Shown one piece after another: positions 26,115 through 34,308 of a stretch of DNA of 64,000 bases. This DNA comes from Geothrix sp. (GTDB taxonomy: Bacteria > Acidobacteriota > Holophagae > Holophagales > Holophagaceae), in assembly GCA_030824075.1 (NCBI GenBank), contig JAVBYJ010000009.1, positions 1 through 64,000 of the forward strand, in the 5' to 3' direction. Made by a program: the position numbers and the translations under genes. The first letter of the stretch is position 1. Each line of letters opens with the position of its first letter. The notes under the pieces are model-generated. The model saw only the letters and a program-made list of their open reading frames with translations. It was not told where the DNA came from and did not search any database.

Positions 26115-27275
26115 ATGGCAGCCAGACTCACATTCTTCCCCGTCGGAAACGGGGCAATGACTCTCCTCGAACTCGATAGCGGCAGAACCGTGCTGATCGA
26201 CACCAACATCAGGGCGAATGCCGATGATCCCAAGGACGCCACACCGAACGTAGCGAAGCAGCTTAAAGAGCGGCTCAAGCGCGACTCGCAAGACCGCCTC
26301 TACGTAGACGCTCTTCTCCTGAGCCACCCGGACCAGGACCACTGCCGGGGGATGCAAACTCATTTCCACCTGGGCGCTCCGGCAGACTTCCCCAATTCCT
26401 CAAACAAGGTCTTCATCCGGGAGATCTGGTCGTCCCCGATGGTGTTCCGCCGGGCTTCAAAGCTCCACACTCTGTGCGACGACGCCAAGGCTTTCAACGC
26501 CGAAGCGAAGCGCCGTGTGAAGGTTTTCCGTGGAGGAACGCCTCTCGGCGACGGCGACAGGATCCTGATCCTCGGGGATGACCAGGACGGCAAGACCGAG
26601 GATCTCACCGCCATCCTGGTAAAGGCCGATGCGGTCTTCTCGAAGGTGAACGGCCAGGCAGACTCGACGTTCTCGGCCCGGCTGCTGGCTCCTCATCCCA
26701 AGCACCAAGAGGAGACGGAGGAAGACATCAGCTCCAAGAACCACTCCAGCACGATCCTGAACATTTCTCTGGCTTCGGGCGGCTACCAAGACGCTGGCCG
26801 CTTTCTCACCGGTGGAGATGCTGAGGTGGCCATCTGGGAGCGGCTCTGGGAGCGCCATAAGCAGCACCCGGACTGGCTCACCTACAGCGTTCTCGAAACC
26901 CCCCATCATTGCTCGTGGCACACTCTCTCGTACGATAGCTGGAGTGAGCTGAAGGAGAAGGCCGCCGTCTCCGAGTCGGCCCGCAAGGCTCTTTCCCAAA
27001 CCCGCGCTGGCGCGGTAGTCGTGGCCAACAGCGCGCCTATCAAGAACGACGATAACGACCCGCCCTGCATCCGCGCCAAACGGGAGTACGAGGCCATCGT
27101 TGCATCGGTGAACGGTAGCTTCGTCTGCGTGGGGGAACACCCCTCCGAGAAGAATCCCGAACCCCTGGTCCTGGAAGTGCTCAGCGCCGGCGTCAGAAAG
27201 GTGACGCCGCCCGTGACCACCTCAGCCCTGGGCCTGGGTGCCGTGGGCAAGCAGCCCATGCCGCACGGGGGGTGA
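26115..27275 (+). CDS. Metallo-beta-lactamase-fold protein ending in Gly-Gly, partner of the E2-E1-JAB gene
   Basis: A 386-residue MBL-fold hydrolase of the ComEC-like type. LLLSHPDQDHCRGM holds His71, Asp73, Asp75 and His76; FLTGGDAEV holds Asp235; LETPHHCSW holds His264 and His265. No signal peptide or membrane helix is seen, so it is cytoplasmic, perhaps a nuclease or phosphodiesterase. The ATG at 26115 has AGGAGG at ideal distance. The protein ends QPMPHGG: a flexible tail closing with two glycines, as in ubiquitin-like proteins and in substrates activated by E1 enzymes. Its stop is seven bases before the E2-E1-JAB start, so both are made together. MBL genes beside bacterial E1/E2/JAB genes are known from comparative genomics. 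Confidence 0.85.
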   Translation: MAARLTFFPVGNGAMTLLELDSGRTVLIDTNIRANADDPKDATPNVAKQLKERLKRDSQDRLYVDALLLSHPDQDHCRGMQTHFHLGAPADFPNSSNKVFIREIWSSPMVFRRASKLHTLCDDAKAFNAEAKRRVKVFRGGTPLGDGDRILILGDDQDGKTEDLTAILVKADAVFSKVNGQADSTFSARLLAPHPKHQEETEEDISSKNHSSTILNISLASGGYQDAGRFLTGGDAEVAIWERLWERHKQHPDWLTYSVLETPHHCSWHTLSYDSWSELKEKAAVSESARKALSQTRAGAVVVANSAPIKNDDNDPPCIRAKREYEAIVASVNGSFVCVGEHPSEKNPEPLVLEVLSAGVRKVTPPVTTSALGLGAVGKQPMPHGG

Positions 27276-27282
27276 CCTTCAT

Positions 27283-29583
27283 ATGTCTCGCGAGCAAGCC
27301 CACCGCGCCGCCGTAATACGGGCGCTGAAGCTGATCGATGCCCAGCAGGCCTTCCGTGTCTTGGCCGCTCCCGAAGCGGCCGAGGCCGGAGGCACTCGAG
27401 TGGAAATTTGTGTCCGGCCGGATCTACTTCTTTCTTGGCAGGCTGCGGGCCAGAGCCCGAACGGGGTTCTCGTCGAGGAGCCTGTGACGATGGAGTTTCC
27501 TGCCGCCTTCCCACTCAAGGCGCCGAAGGTGTACCTGAGGGAAGGGTTCGATTGCTCCTTGGCGCACATCAGCCCGACTGGACCAGAGCAGAGGGGTGAG
27601 CCCTGCCTCTTCTATGGCAACCTAGATGAATTCCACCAACGCGAGGGCATGGCTGGCATCCTCAACCAGCTCAAGCTGTGGTTGGAAAGAGCAGCGCTCG
27701 GAACCTTGATTGATCCGAACCAAGGATGGGAGCCGACTTGGCGCGACTCGTGCACAGATCTGCTCGTGGCAGACGCGGATTTCCTGAGGCAACAGGTGGA
27801 CCAGGCTCCGCGCGGAGGGACCGCCTGGTTCCGCCTCGACTATTTCGAATTCGAGGAGCGTAAGGGGGGTCAGTCATTCCGGCGTGTTCAGGCCCAGCTT
27901 CATCGAGAGCAGCTCTCCCTCAACGCCCGCACTATCCCGAGCCTGATCGAGAAGCGCAGGAATCGCGAGAATCCTAAGCTCGCAGTTGGCCACTCCCTAG
28001 GCCTTCTCGTCTGGCCGAAGGCACTTCATGGCAAGCAGCCAGTCCATGCGGGGCGTTACGCGCCGGAAACCGTCGTGGATCGAGACGGGCTCATTGCGAG
28101 GGCGCGGGAGTTCGGGTGCGAGGACAGGCTAAGCGAAGGATTCTCTTGGTTGGAGCGCTTGCTAGACTCACAAGCCACGGGGGGGCCTTGGCCGTTGGTG
28201 TTGGTGCTCTGCGCCCGCCGTCCTTTCCATCTCATCGGATGCGACAGCCCCCTGGAGCTGTGCCCCTATGTACTCGATTTTCACGCACCCGACGCCTTCC
28301 CCAAAGGAGGCGAAACACAGGTTCGCCCTGCAGGGCACCGCCAAGTGATAACGAATGGGCTCCTCCAGCAGATGTCCGGCCTCGATCCCCAGGAAAGGAC
28401 ACGAAGGTGGGTCCAGATCGGATGCGGTAGCTTGGGGTCGAAAATCGCGGTGCATCTTGCCCGTGCAGGATGGGCTCCCGGCGATGTCGTGGATTCAGGG
28501 GCACTGACTCCCCACAACGCCGCTCGCCACGCGCTTCTCCCGCCAGCTTTGATTGGTGATCTCCTCTGGGCGGGCCCGAAATCGGTAGCCTTAGCAGAGG
28601 CGTTGAAGGGCCTCGGCTCCGCGCCGACCTCCCATACCCATGACGCGGCAGCTGAGATCCATGTTTCCGAGGCGCGCGCCCACCTCCTCCCCCGAGAGGC
28701 ATGGATGGCTGTAAATTCTACGGCCTCACTCTGCGTGCGGGAGGCTTTGGGCTCTGTTCCCAACGAAGACGGCGCTCCCCGCGTCGTCGAGACATCGCTC
28801 TTTTCGGATGGTCAATTCGGGATCCTCACCGTGGAAGGCCCCGCTCGCAACCCGAACACACTTGATCTGCAGGCCCAACTCTACAACCTCGCCAGGGAAG
28901 CGCCGGGTCTCCAAGAGCGATTCTTTACCCGAGGGCCGAATACCGGCCGTCAGGTTGTCGGCGAAGGGTGCGGCTCCGAAACCATGGTGATGTCCGATGC
29001 TCAGGTATCGATGTTTGCGGCTTCGATGGCCAAGGCACTCCTGGACTTCCAGAAGAGGGATCTTCCCGATGACGGTGGGCGAATCATTATTGGCTCCCTC
29101 GGGGACGACGGGTTGAGCCTTGGATGGCAATCGCACGATGTGCCGCCGTCTGTCGTGGTGCCCGCCGAGGGAGGCACGGCCTGGACGGTGCGTATCTCAG
29201 CCCAGGCTAATGAGGCCATTCGGGAGGATGTTGCCAGGTGGCCGCGGTCCGAAACCGGAGGCATCCTCGTTGGCCGACATTCGGAAGTGGCCCGCGCCTT
29301 CTATGTCACAGGGGTTCTCCCGGCCCCAGCAGACAGCAGTCGGTCCGCTTCAGAATTCGTGCTGGGAGTCCAGAACCTAGAGAAGGATTTGGCCGAGTAC
29401 AGCCGGACTTGCGGCGACGGATTGTACTTCCTTGGGACATGGCATAGCCATCTGCAGACTTCTGGCCCGTCCGGGAAAGATCGAACCACAGCAAGGCTGC
29501 TGGGCGAGACGCGCTTAGTCCCCTCCGTGATGTTGATCCACACTCCAACGGGTTACCGTGGATTACTTGCGGATTCTATTTAA
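27283..29583 (+). CDS. E2-E1-JAB fusion: ubiquitin-like conjugation and deconjugation protein
   Basis: One 766-residue protein carries three eukaryotic-like activities. Residues 1-145 are E2-like: PVTMEFPAAFPLKAPKVYL, then HISPTG and EPCLFY, where Cys108 is the expected thioester cysteine. Residues 375-590 are a ThiF/E1 domain with the nucleotide loop IGCGSLGS (379-386) and a late EGCGSETMVMSD in which Cys563 may be the E1 thioester residue. Residues 635-766 are a JAB/JAMM peptidase: ETGGILVG (Glu657) and HSHLQTSGPSGKD (His721, His723, Ser730, Asp733); the gap between His723 and Ser730 is six residues rather than the usual seven. Type II CBASS uses Cap2 (E2-E1) and Cap3 (JAB) as separate proteins. 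No cGAS-like gene or free ubiquitin-like gene is present here. Confidence 0.88.
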   Translation: MSREQAHRAAVIRALKLIDAQQAFRVLAAPEAAEAGGTRVEICVRPDLLLSWQAAGQSPNGVLVEEPVTMEFPAAFPLKAPKVYLREGFDCSLAHISPTGPEQRGEPCLFYGNLDEFHQREGMAGILNQLKLWLERAALGTLIDPNQGWEPTWRDSCTDLLVADADFLRQQVDQAPRGGTAWFRLDYFEFEERKGGQSFRRVQAQLHREQLSLNARTIPSLIEKRRNRENPKLAVGHSLGLLVWPKALHGKQPVHAGRYAPETVVDRDGLIARAREFGCEDRLSEGFSWLERLLDSQATGGPWPLVLVLCARRPFHLIGCDSPLELCPYVLDFHAPDAFPKGGETQVRPAGHRQVITNGLLQQMSGLDPQERTRRWVQIGCGSLGSKIAVHLARAGWAPGDVVDSGALTPHNAARHALLPPALIGDLLWAGPKSVALAEALKGLGSAPTSHTHDAAAEIHVSEARAHLLPREAWMAVNSTASLCVREALGSVPNEDGAPRVVETSLFSDGQFGILTVEGPARNPNTLDLQAQLYNLAREAPGLQERFFTRGPNTGRQVVGEGCGSETMVMSDAQVSMFAASMAKALLDFQKRDLPDDGGRIIIGSLGDDGLSLGWQSHDVPPSVVVPAEGGTAWTVRISAQANEAIREDVARWPRSETGGILVGRHSEVARAFYVTGVLPAPADSSRSASEFVLGVQNLEKDLAEYSRTCGDGLYFLGTWHSHLQTSGPSGKDRTTARLLGETRLVPSVMLIHTPTGYRGLLADSI

Positions 29584-29666
29584 TTTCAATGGACCATAGG
29601 TTGGCTGAACAATCTGGAGGGTGAATAGGGTGCCGAGATTCAGAGGGCATTCCCAAATCCGTTGCG

Positions 29667-31991
29667 TCACGGGGGGAGGTGGCGCCCGACATGCCCGATC
29701 ACGATTTTCTTTCCCTGGCCATCCCAATAGAAGTGGGTCCTGAAGACCTTCCGAGATGTGTACCTCTCTTTGGCCTTTGTGATTTTGAGATGCTCCAACA
29801 TGCAGACTTCCCTACCTTCATATTCGAAGGTTCTGGACTTAATTCCTTGCGGAGATAAAAAATCGCCTTCATTCGGAGCATAGGAATCCCTGGGAAAGAC
29901 TCGGTGGGCAATCGCCTCGTCATCACCGTCATCCACCTTTGCCTGGTAGTAGTCTGTGACAAGAGTATAGAGAAGTGATTCGGCCTTCTCTCTGAACTCA
30001 ATCTCGCAGTCTTCAGCAGTCTCCCAAGCTCTATCTAGTACCACCAACCGATCTGGGTAGCGTGCCTGAAGTAGGCGAAGGTACGCGCAGATAGGACTCC
30101 AATCTTTTCGCAAAATTCCGTCAATCAGTTCCTTCCTGAAGGAGCCCGTAGTTGCAACCGCCTCGCGTGCCATAACTTCGACGAGTTCCTTTTGGACCCT
30201 GAAGGTGTGCAGCCGTCTACCGCTCTCCTCGAGCTCAACCCTCAACTGCTTCAACTCGTCTTTGCTTTGGCGATCAAATTCCAGGAGAAGATTTACGTCC
30301 TCCTGAAGATCTAAGTTCGCCTTTCGAAGCGCAGGCAACTGATGAGCTTCATTTCGAGTACGCTCCAGGGCCTCATTTAAGGCCTTTACCTGATCACGGA
30401 ACGCCCTGATTTGGTCAGCGGCTTCACCGCTGACTACCATCCGGGAGGAAGTCTCAGTGACCACCTTCAGGTCGTGGTCCTCGATCAATCGACCAAAGCC
30501 TTGCGGAACCCGGAGGCCCACCGAATGTGCCGCGACCCTTCGGGTGATCAATTTTGCTCGATCTATGGGGCTCTTCTTCTCCAAGTACGGTCGCGGCCAG
30601 AGGGCGTGCCGATAGGGGTCACCAGCTTGGCTCAACCCTGGAAGATACATTCGGACCGCGCCATCCCAACAGCTGAAGGCTCTGCGCTCGAATCCATGCC
30701 ATTCAAGCTCGTTCGTGAGCAGGAAAGGATCGTCCGGGTCTGCCACGAAAACCACTGCTAACCCCACCAGGGACTTTGCCAGTTCCTCAGGCCTTATCAG
30801 GAATTCCTTTGACTGGCGGCATGGACTCACGACCACAACGGGGAGGTTTCGTTCATCGTTCAGTAGAACGCCCTCGACGAAGATCTGGATGTTGTCACTG
30901 TTGATCGTCTTGTGAAGGCCGCGGAAATCCTCCCAAGGGTAGGGGTTCCCAACTGTCGGGAAGAGGTCCTTCAGAACATTTGGGACGGAGTTGGTACTCG
31001 GCCGTTGGGCGTGTGCCCCAGTAAGACGAATCAGGGCATGCTCTACTTGGACGCCTTCCTGGTGCCTTGAAACACGTGCAATATTCCACCAGGCAGTGCC
31101 CTCAAATTGCCAATCTGGGTGGACGAAGCGCATAACCCAGCCGCCCTCAGTGTCTCGGATGTCCACGCTGGTCCCGGCCGTTCCCTCCAGTTGCACTGGA
31201 GGTGCTCCAATAAGATCTCCCAGGGTCCAGGAAGGGTTGACACCCTGATCGACTCGATTGGACCTAGCACGTGCGTATGTTCCTCGACCAATTACCCAGT
31301 TGCAGTAGCGTTCCTTAACGGCCTCCATCGGCTCTGTTGACACAAAGCTGGTGAAGAAGGTCGGGACGACCTCGTCCACTTGGCTCCAGTTACCTTCCGA
31401 TTGAGTTGATGTTGCGGCTTCCGGACCAACCGAATTGGTCCGAGCCTCCATAGTTTGAGCCGTCCCACCGTCCAGAATGATAGGTTCTGCTTCCGTCCTC
31501 AGGCGTGAGACCTCGGCGCTTTTGGCTTCAACCTCTTGTTGGAGGCCTTCCAAATGCTGTTGGAGGAGAATCTCCCGGCCTTTTGCAGCACTCCACTCGG
31601 CCTCAATCTCTCCAAGCTTTACCATCAAGACAGAGACACGACCCGGTAGATCCTTGGCCTTCGAATCTTTGCCGGCACCGATCGCCTTGCGGAGTTTTGC
31701 CAGGACTTCCTCTGTCTGATCATTCAGACGCTTCAGGCGCGCCACCTCCTCCTTCTCGTCCTTGAGATTCGCCAGTGCCTTGCGAAGGCGTCCTTCTAGG
31801 TCAATTCGCTTTGACCGCGCATCTTTCAATTCCAGGTGAGCCCTGGTCAAGGCCTCCTCGTTGTTTGCGGGCTTTTCTGGAGTTGTTTCCGGATGTTTTC
31901 CGCTTCTGTGGGTACGCTTGGTTGGGATCGTCAAAGCCGTCGGAACCCCCGCCTTTACTGCAGCGGCCCGGATATCCTCTAACTTGCTCAT
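29667..31991 (-). CDS. Large coiled-coil protein, possible defence-associated protein of unknown family
   Basis: A 774-residue protein with four zones. Residues about 45-165 are a coiled coil (RLRKALANLKDEKEEVARLK). Residues about 230-530 form a globular part with RNLPVVVVSPCRQSKEFLI and LAKSLVGLAVVFVADPDDPF. Residues 540-620 are a second coiled coil. The last 130 residues end REVCMLEHLKI...VFRTHFYWDGQGKKIVIG-HVGRHL, a beta-rich end that I have a loose memory of from uncharacterised defence-island proteins. No Walker motif or nuclease triad is evident. The ATG at 31991 is preferred over a GTG three codons earlier because AGGTG lies eight bases before it. It converges on the E2-E1-JAB gene. 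Confidence 0.6.
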   Translation of the reverse strand: MSKLEDIRAAAVKAGVPTALTIPTKRTHRSGKHPETTPEKPANNEEALTRAHLELKDARSKRIDLEGRLRKALANLKDEKEEVARLKRLNDQTEEVLAKLRKAIGAGKDSKAKDLPGRVSVLMVKLGEIEAEWSAAKGREILLQQHLEGLQQEVEAKSAEVSRLRTEAEPIILDGGTAQTMEARTNSVGPEAATSTQSEGNWSQVDEVVPTFFTSFVSTEPMEAVKERYCNWVIGRGTYARARSNRVDQGVNPSWTLGDLIGAPPVQLEGTAGTSVDIRDTEGGWVMRFVHPDWQFEGTAWWNIARVSRHQEGVQVEHALIRLTGAHAQRPSTNSVPNVLKDLFPTVGNPYPWEDFRGLHKTINSDNIQIFVEGVLLNDERNLPVVVVSPCRQSKEFLIRPEELAKSLVGLAVVFVADPDDPFLLTNELEWHGFERRAFSCWDGAVRMYLPGLSQAGDPYRHALWPRPYLEKKSPIDRAKLITRRVAAHSVGLRVPQGFGRLIEDHDLKVVTETSSRMVVSGEAADQIRAFRDQVKALNEALERTRNEAHQLPALRKANLDLQEDVNLLLEFDRQSKDELKQLRVELEESGRRLHTFRVQKELVEVMAREAVATTGSFRKELIDGILRKDWSPICAYLRLLQARYPDRLVVLDRAWETAEDCEIEFREKAESLLYTLVTDYYQAKVDDGDDEAIAHRVFPRDSYAPNEGDFLSPQGIKSRTFEYEGREVCMLEHLKITKAKERYTSRKVFRTHFYWDGQGKKIVIGHVGRHLPP

Positions 31992-32000
31992 CTGACTCAC

Positions 32001-32481
32001 CTAAATGCCACGACGTGGGGTGGGCTATTCTCCACCAATTTCATTCAGTTCTGCGTCACTTCTCATGTAGTCGACATCAGGTTGGAAAATCCTCACCGGA
32101 GAGCCTCGCTGTTCGGTCACTGGCCCGCTCGCAAGCTCCGCTTCATCCTGCTAGACGGTGCCCCTGACCCTATCCATCACCACAATCGGGCAAGCCCTTC
32201 TCAGGCACTTGAGCCCCTGGACCCCTTCGCCTTGGGGACCAGCCATTGGTCCCAGGACACCCACGGAAGGATCACCAACATCCGGTCGAGAAACTCAGTC
32301 ACGATCTCATTCGGTTTCACCGTAATGAAGCTTGCTGTCCGAAGCGCAGGGATCAGCTCTAGATCCAATACGAACGGCAACTTCTGGGACCATCCTTGCC
32401 CGTGGCCCCCCTGGGATTACAGGGTGTCCATCCGGAAACGCCTCCGTGACTACAGGACCCCTCTCAGGCATTCTTGGGACC
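32001..32481. other. 480-base stretch without a supported gene
   Basis: This lies between two divergent cargo genes. Open frames here lack ribosome sites and show no protein-like composition. It should hold the promoters of the coiled-coil gene and of the gene at 32,482, but I see no clear -35/-10 pair. Confidence 0.4.
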
Positions 32482-33354
32482 ATGACTGTCGAGAGCAAAG
32501 ACCTGGACCGCTTCATCTCCCTCTTGACGGAGGTCATCGAATCGCTTGGTGGAGTCGTGCCGAGCGAGAAGCGCCAGGCTGAAAGCCAGGCGCTTCTTGA
32601 GAAGATGCTCCAGCACGCCCTAACCATGAGACTGCTTTACAACCGTCCCCATACGCTCCCACTGAAGGTCCAGGGCCTGACCGTCTATGACTTCCCCTCG
32701 GCCATGGTCCTGTCTCGGGCGCTGCTCGACACCTACCTCACTCTGCATGAGGTTTTTCTCGCCCCAAAATCTCCCGATGAGTTCGACTTCAGCTACTACC
32801 TCTGGCGAATCCGCGGTCTTCTGGCCCTCCAGGAATTCGAATCACTCAGCGATGAAACTGAAATGAAGTATCAAGCCTTCATGAAACAGTTGGAATTCTT
32901 CCGGGCAGGGCTCGAAGGCACAGAGCGATTCAAAACACTTACGCTCGGACAACAAAACGCCGCCAGATCCATCGGCAAGGACCAATCCGTTCCCCCGCGC
33001 GACTACAAGGCAGCCGGAGTGGGCCCCAAGACGTTCAAACGATTCTTCGACTTCTCGTCTGGTTACGTCCACACCGATGGCCAAGCGGCCAACCAAATTC
33101 GCACTGCCAAAAGCCATGAGGACCAGCGGGCAATGTTCGGCATGCCGCTGCAAATCGCCGCCATGTGCCTCGCTCGAACGATTGCCGAGCTGAGCAATCT
33201 CTATCTAGAGTGCAGAGCTGCCTGCGATGCTTCCCCCCAGGGGAAGAATATGGCAGAGCATTTCTCCCGTCTGGCCATGCAAATCGAGGACGAGGACCTT
33301 CGTGAGCAAGTACGCCAGAAGCTCCGCGAGAAAGAGGGCTGCGACGAGAATTAA
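32482..33354 (+). CDS. Hypothetical helical protein (DUF5677-like)
   Basis: A 290-residue, mostly alpha-helical protein. SRALLDTYLTLHEVFLAPKS followed by FDFSYYLWRIRGLLALQEF recalls the DUF5677/HEPN-like pattern of proteins scattered in islands, but I cannot see an R-x4-6-H nuclease motif of HEPN toxins with confidence. FDFSSGYVHTDGQAANQIR is a second conserved-looking stretch, and the C-terminus is charged and coiled. The ATG at 32482 was chosen because the frame upstream lacks coding character. No partner gene is obvious. Confidence 0.5.
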   Translation: MTVESKDLDRFISLLTEVIESLGGVVPSEKRQAESQALLEKMLQHALTMRLLYNRPHTLPLKVQGLTVYDFPSAMVLSRALLDTYLTLHEVFLAPKSPDEFDFSYYLWRIRGLLALQEFESLSDETEMKYQAFMKQLEFFRAGLEGTERFKTLTLGQQNAARSIGKDQSVPPRDYKAAGVGPKTFKRFFDFSSGYVHTDGQAANQIRTAKSHEDQRAMFGMPLQIAAMCLARTIAELSNLYLECRAACDASPQGKNMAEHFSRLAMQIEDEDLREQVRQKLREKEGCDEN

Positions 33355-33491
33355 GCCTCCTTCCGAATAACCTTCACGGGAAGGCCAAGTGCCCGCACAG
33401 TGGTCGGGACCTTCGCCTCCCCCGCCTCCATATCGAGCCAGTCCACGATGGCTTCGCGGATAAGTCCAGATACGGTCTCGGTGGACCACAA
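33351..33491 (-). pseudogene. Possible remnant of a ribbon-helix-helix antitoxin
   Basis: A 46-codon frame from TTG at 33491, with AAGGA six bases upstream, to a TAA that overlaps the stop of the previous gene. It contains ETVSGLIREAIVDWLDMEA, which looks like the helical half of a CopG/Arc-type domain, but the first beta-strand is missing, so it is either a truncated copy or a chance likeness. Confidence 0.3.
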
Positions 33492-33668
33492 GGTTATTCC
33501 TTAGATTGATCTCATCAATATTGGGTCAGTCGAATCCGCGGGAAGTCCGGGAAGAACGGGCCCCTACTCATCGGCCCGTTAAATCGAGGCGGCGCCATGC
33601 CCTCTTTATTTCTGTAATCATGCATTCAATAATAATTGTTATCAGGCGCATTACCCTCCGGAGACCCC

Positions 33669-33950
33669 ATGGCGACCCTTCTCAGCCGCGAGCAGCTCGA
33701 CACGCTTCGCTGGCTCCTCGATCAGCGGAACCGACGCGAGGCCGGCCATCCTGAAACCCTCCACTACGTCTCCGTGGAACTCCCCACGGACAACCTCTGG
33801 GCGGCCCAGCTGGGAGCCATGGCAAACCTCCGCGGTGCGACACCGGAGGACCTGCTTCACCGCTACCTGACGCGAGGCCTCGAGGCGGACCTGGCGGAGA
33901 TCCTGGCGGCCGAAGGCCCCCGGATCGGCCACGCACCAAGGAAGGCGTGA
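33669..33950 (+). CDS. Small hypothetical protein, possibly DNA-binding
   Basis: A 93-residue protein. The second half (MANLRGATPEDLLHRYLTRG) could be a short helix-turn-helix or ribbon-helix-helix end, and the first half is basic (DTLRWLLDQRNRREAG). GGAG lies five bases before the ATG. Its stop overlaps the next start (GTGA), so the two small genes form a coupled pair just ahead of the restriction-modification gene; a control role for that enzyme is possible but unproven. Bases 33,492-33,668 upstream are AT-rich and carry TTATCAGG-type sequence without a clear promoter. Confidence 0.5.
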   Translation: MATLLSREQLDTLRWLLDQRNRREAGHPETLHYVSVELPTDNLWAAQLGAMANLRGATPEDLLHRYLTRGLEADLAEILAAEGPRIGHAPRKA

Positions 33951-34180
33951 GCTCGAGTGAGAGCCTTTACTTAAAAACATTACTGGATGAGTATTGCGAT
34001 CATCTCGGAAAGCCTGTGAGCGCCCGTGAAGAATCGGCGCCATATCCGATCCTGGAGGGGCATTACAAACGCCAGCAACTGGTTATCTACAGCGTTGAGT
34101 CATTGCGTAATTTTGCGCGCCATCACACGCCTCAGGAGGCTCGCAGGGTTGGAATTTGTGATGCTGAGGCTCCAGAATGA
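33947..34180 (+). CDS. Small hypothetical protein coupled to the preceding gene
   Basis: A 77-residue frame from a GTG that overlaps the previous stop codon. It contains KTLLDEYCDHLGKPVSAREE and LVIYSVESLRNFARHHT, which look protein-like, but no family is recognised. The frame ends 128 bases before the type IIG gene. A toxin-antitoxin-like or regulatory pair is possible from size and coupling only. Confidence 0.35.
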   Translation: MSSSESLYLKTLLDEYCDHLGKPVSAREESAPYPILEGHYKRQQLVIYSVESLRNFARHHTPQEARRVGICDAEAPE

Positions 34181-34308
34181 ACGCCAATCCAGTCATCCAT
34201 GGTCTACTTCTGTATTCACTGGCCGGAGAACCTTTCATGCAACTATGTGCCCACGGCTTCCGCCTAGCACAACACTAATTCCCCCATCACGCTGGAGAGA
34301 GAAAGCAG

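Noticed and set aside
25980..26369. N-terminal extension of the WYL regulator by 130 residues
   Set aside because: The extension is antisense to the start of the MBL gene and lies upstream of the promoter/operator; GTG 25979 with GGGAG is a better start.
26115..29583. Classical type II CBASS operon
   Set aside because: E2-E1 and JAB functions are present, but no cGAS/DncV-like nucleotidyltransferase or CBASS effector gene is found next to them.
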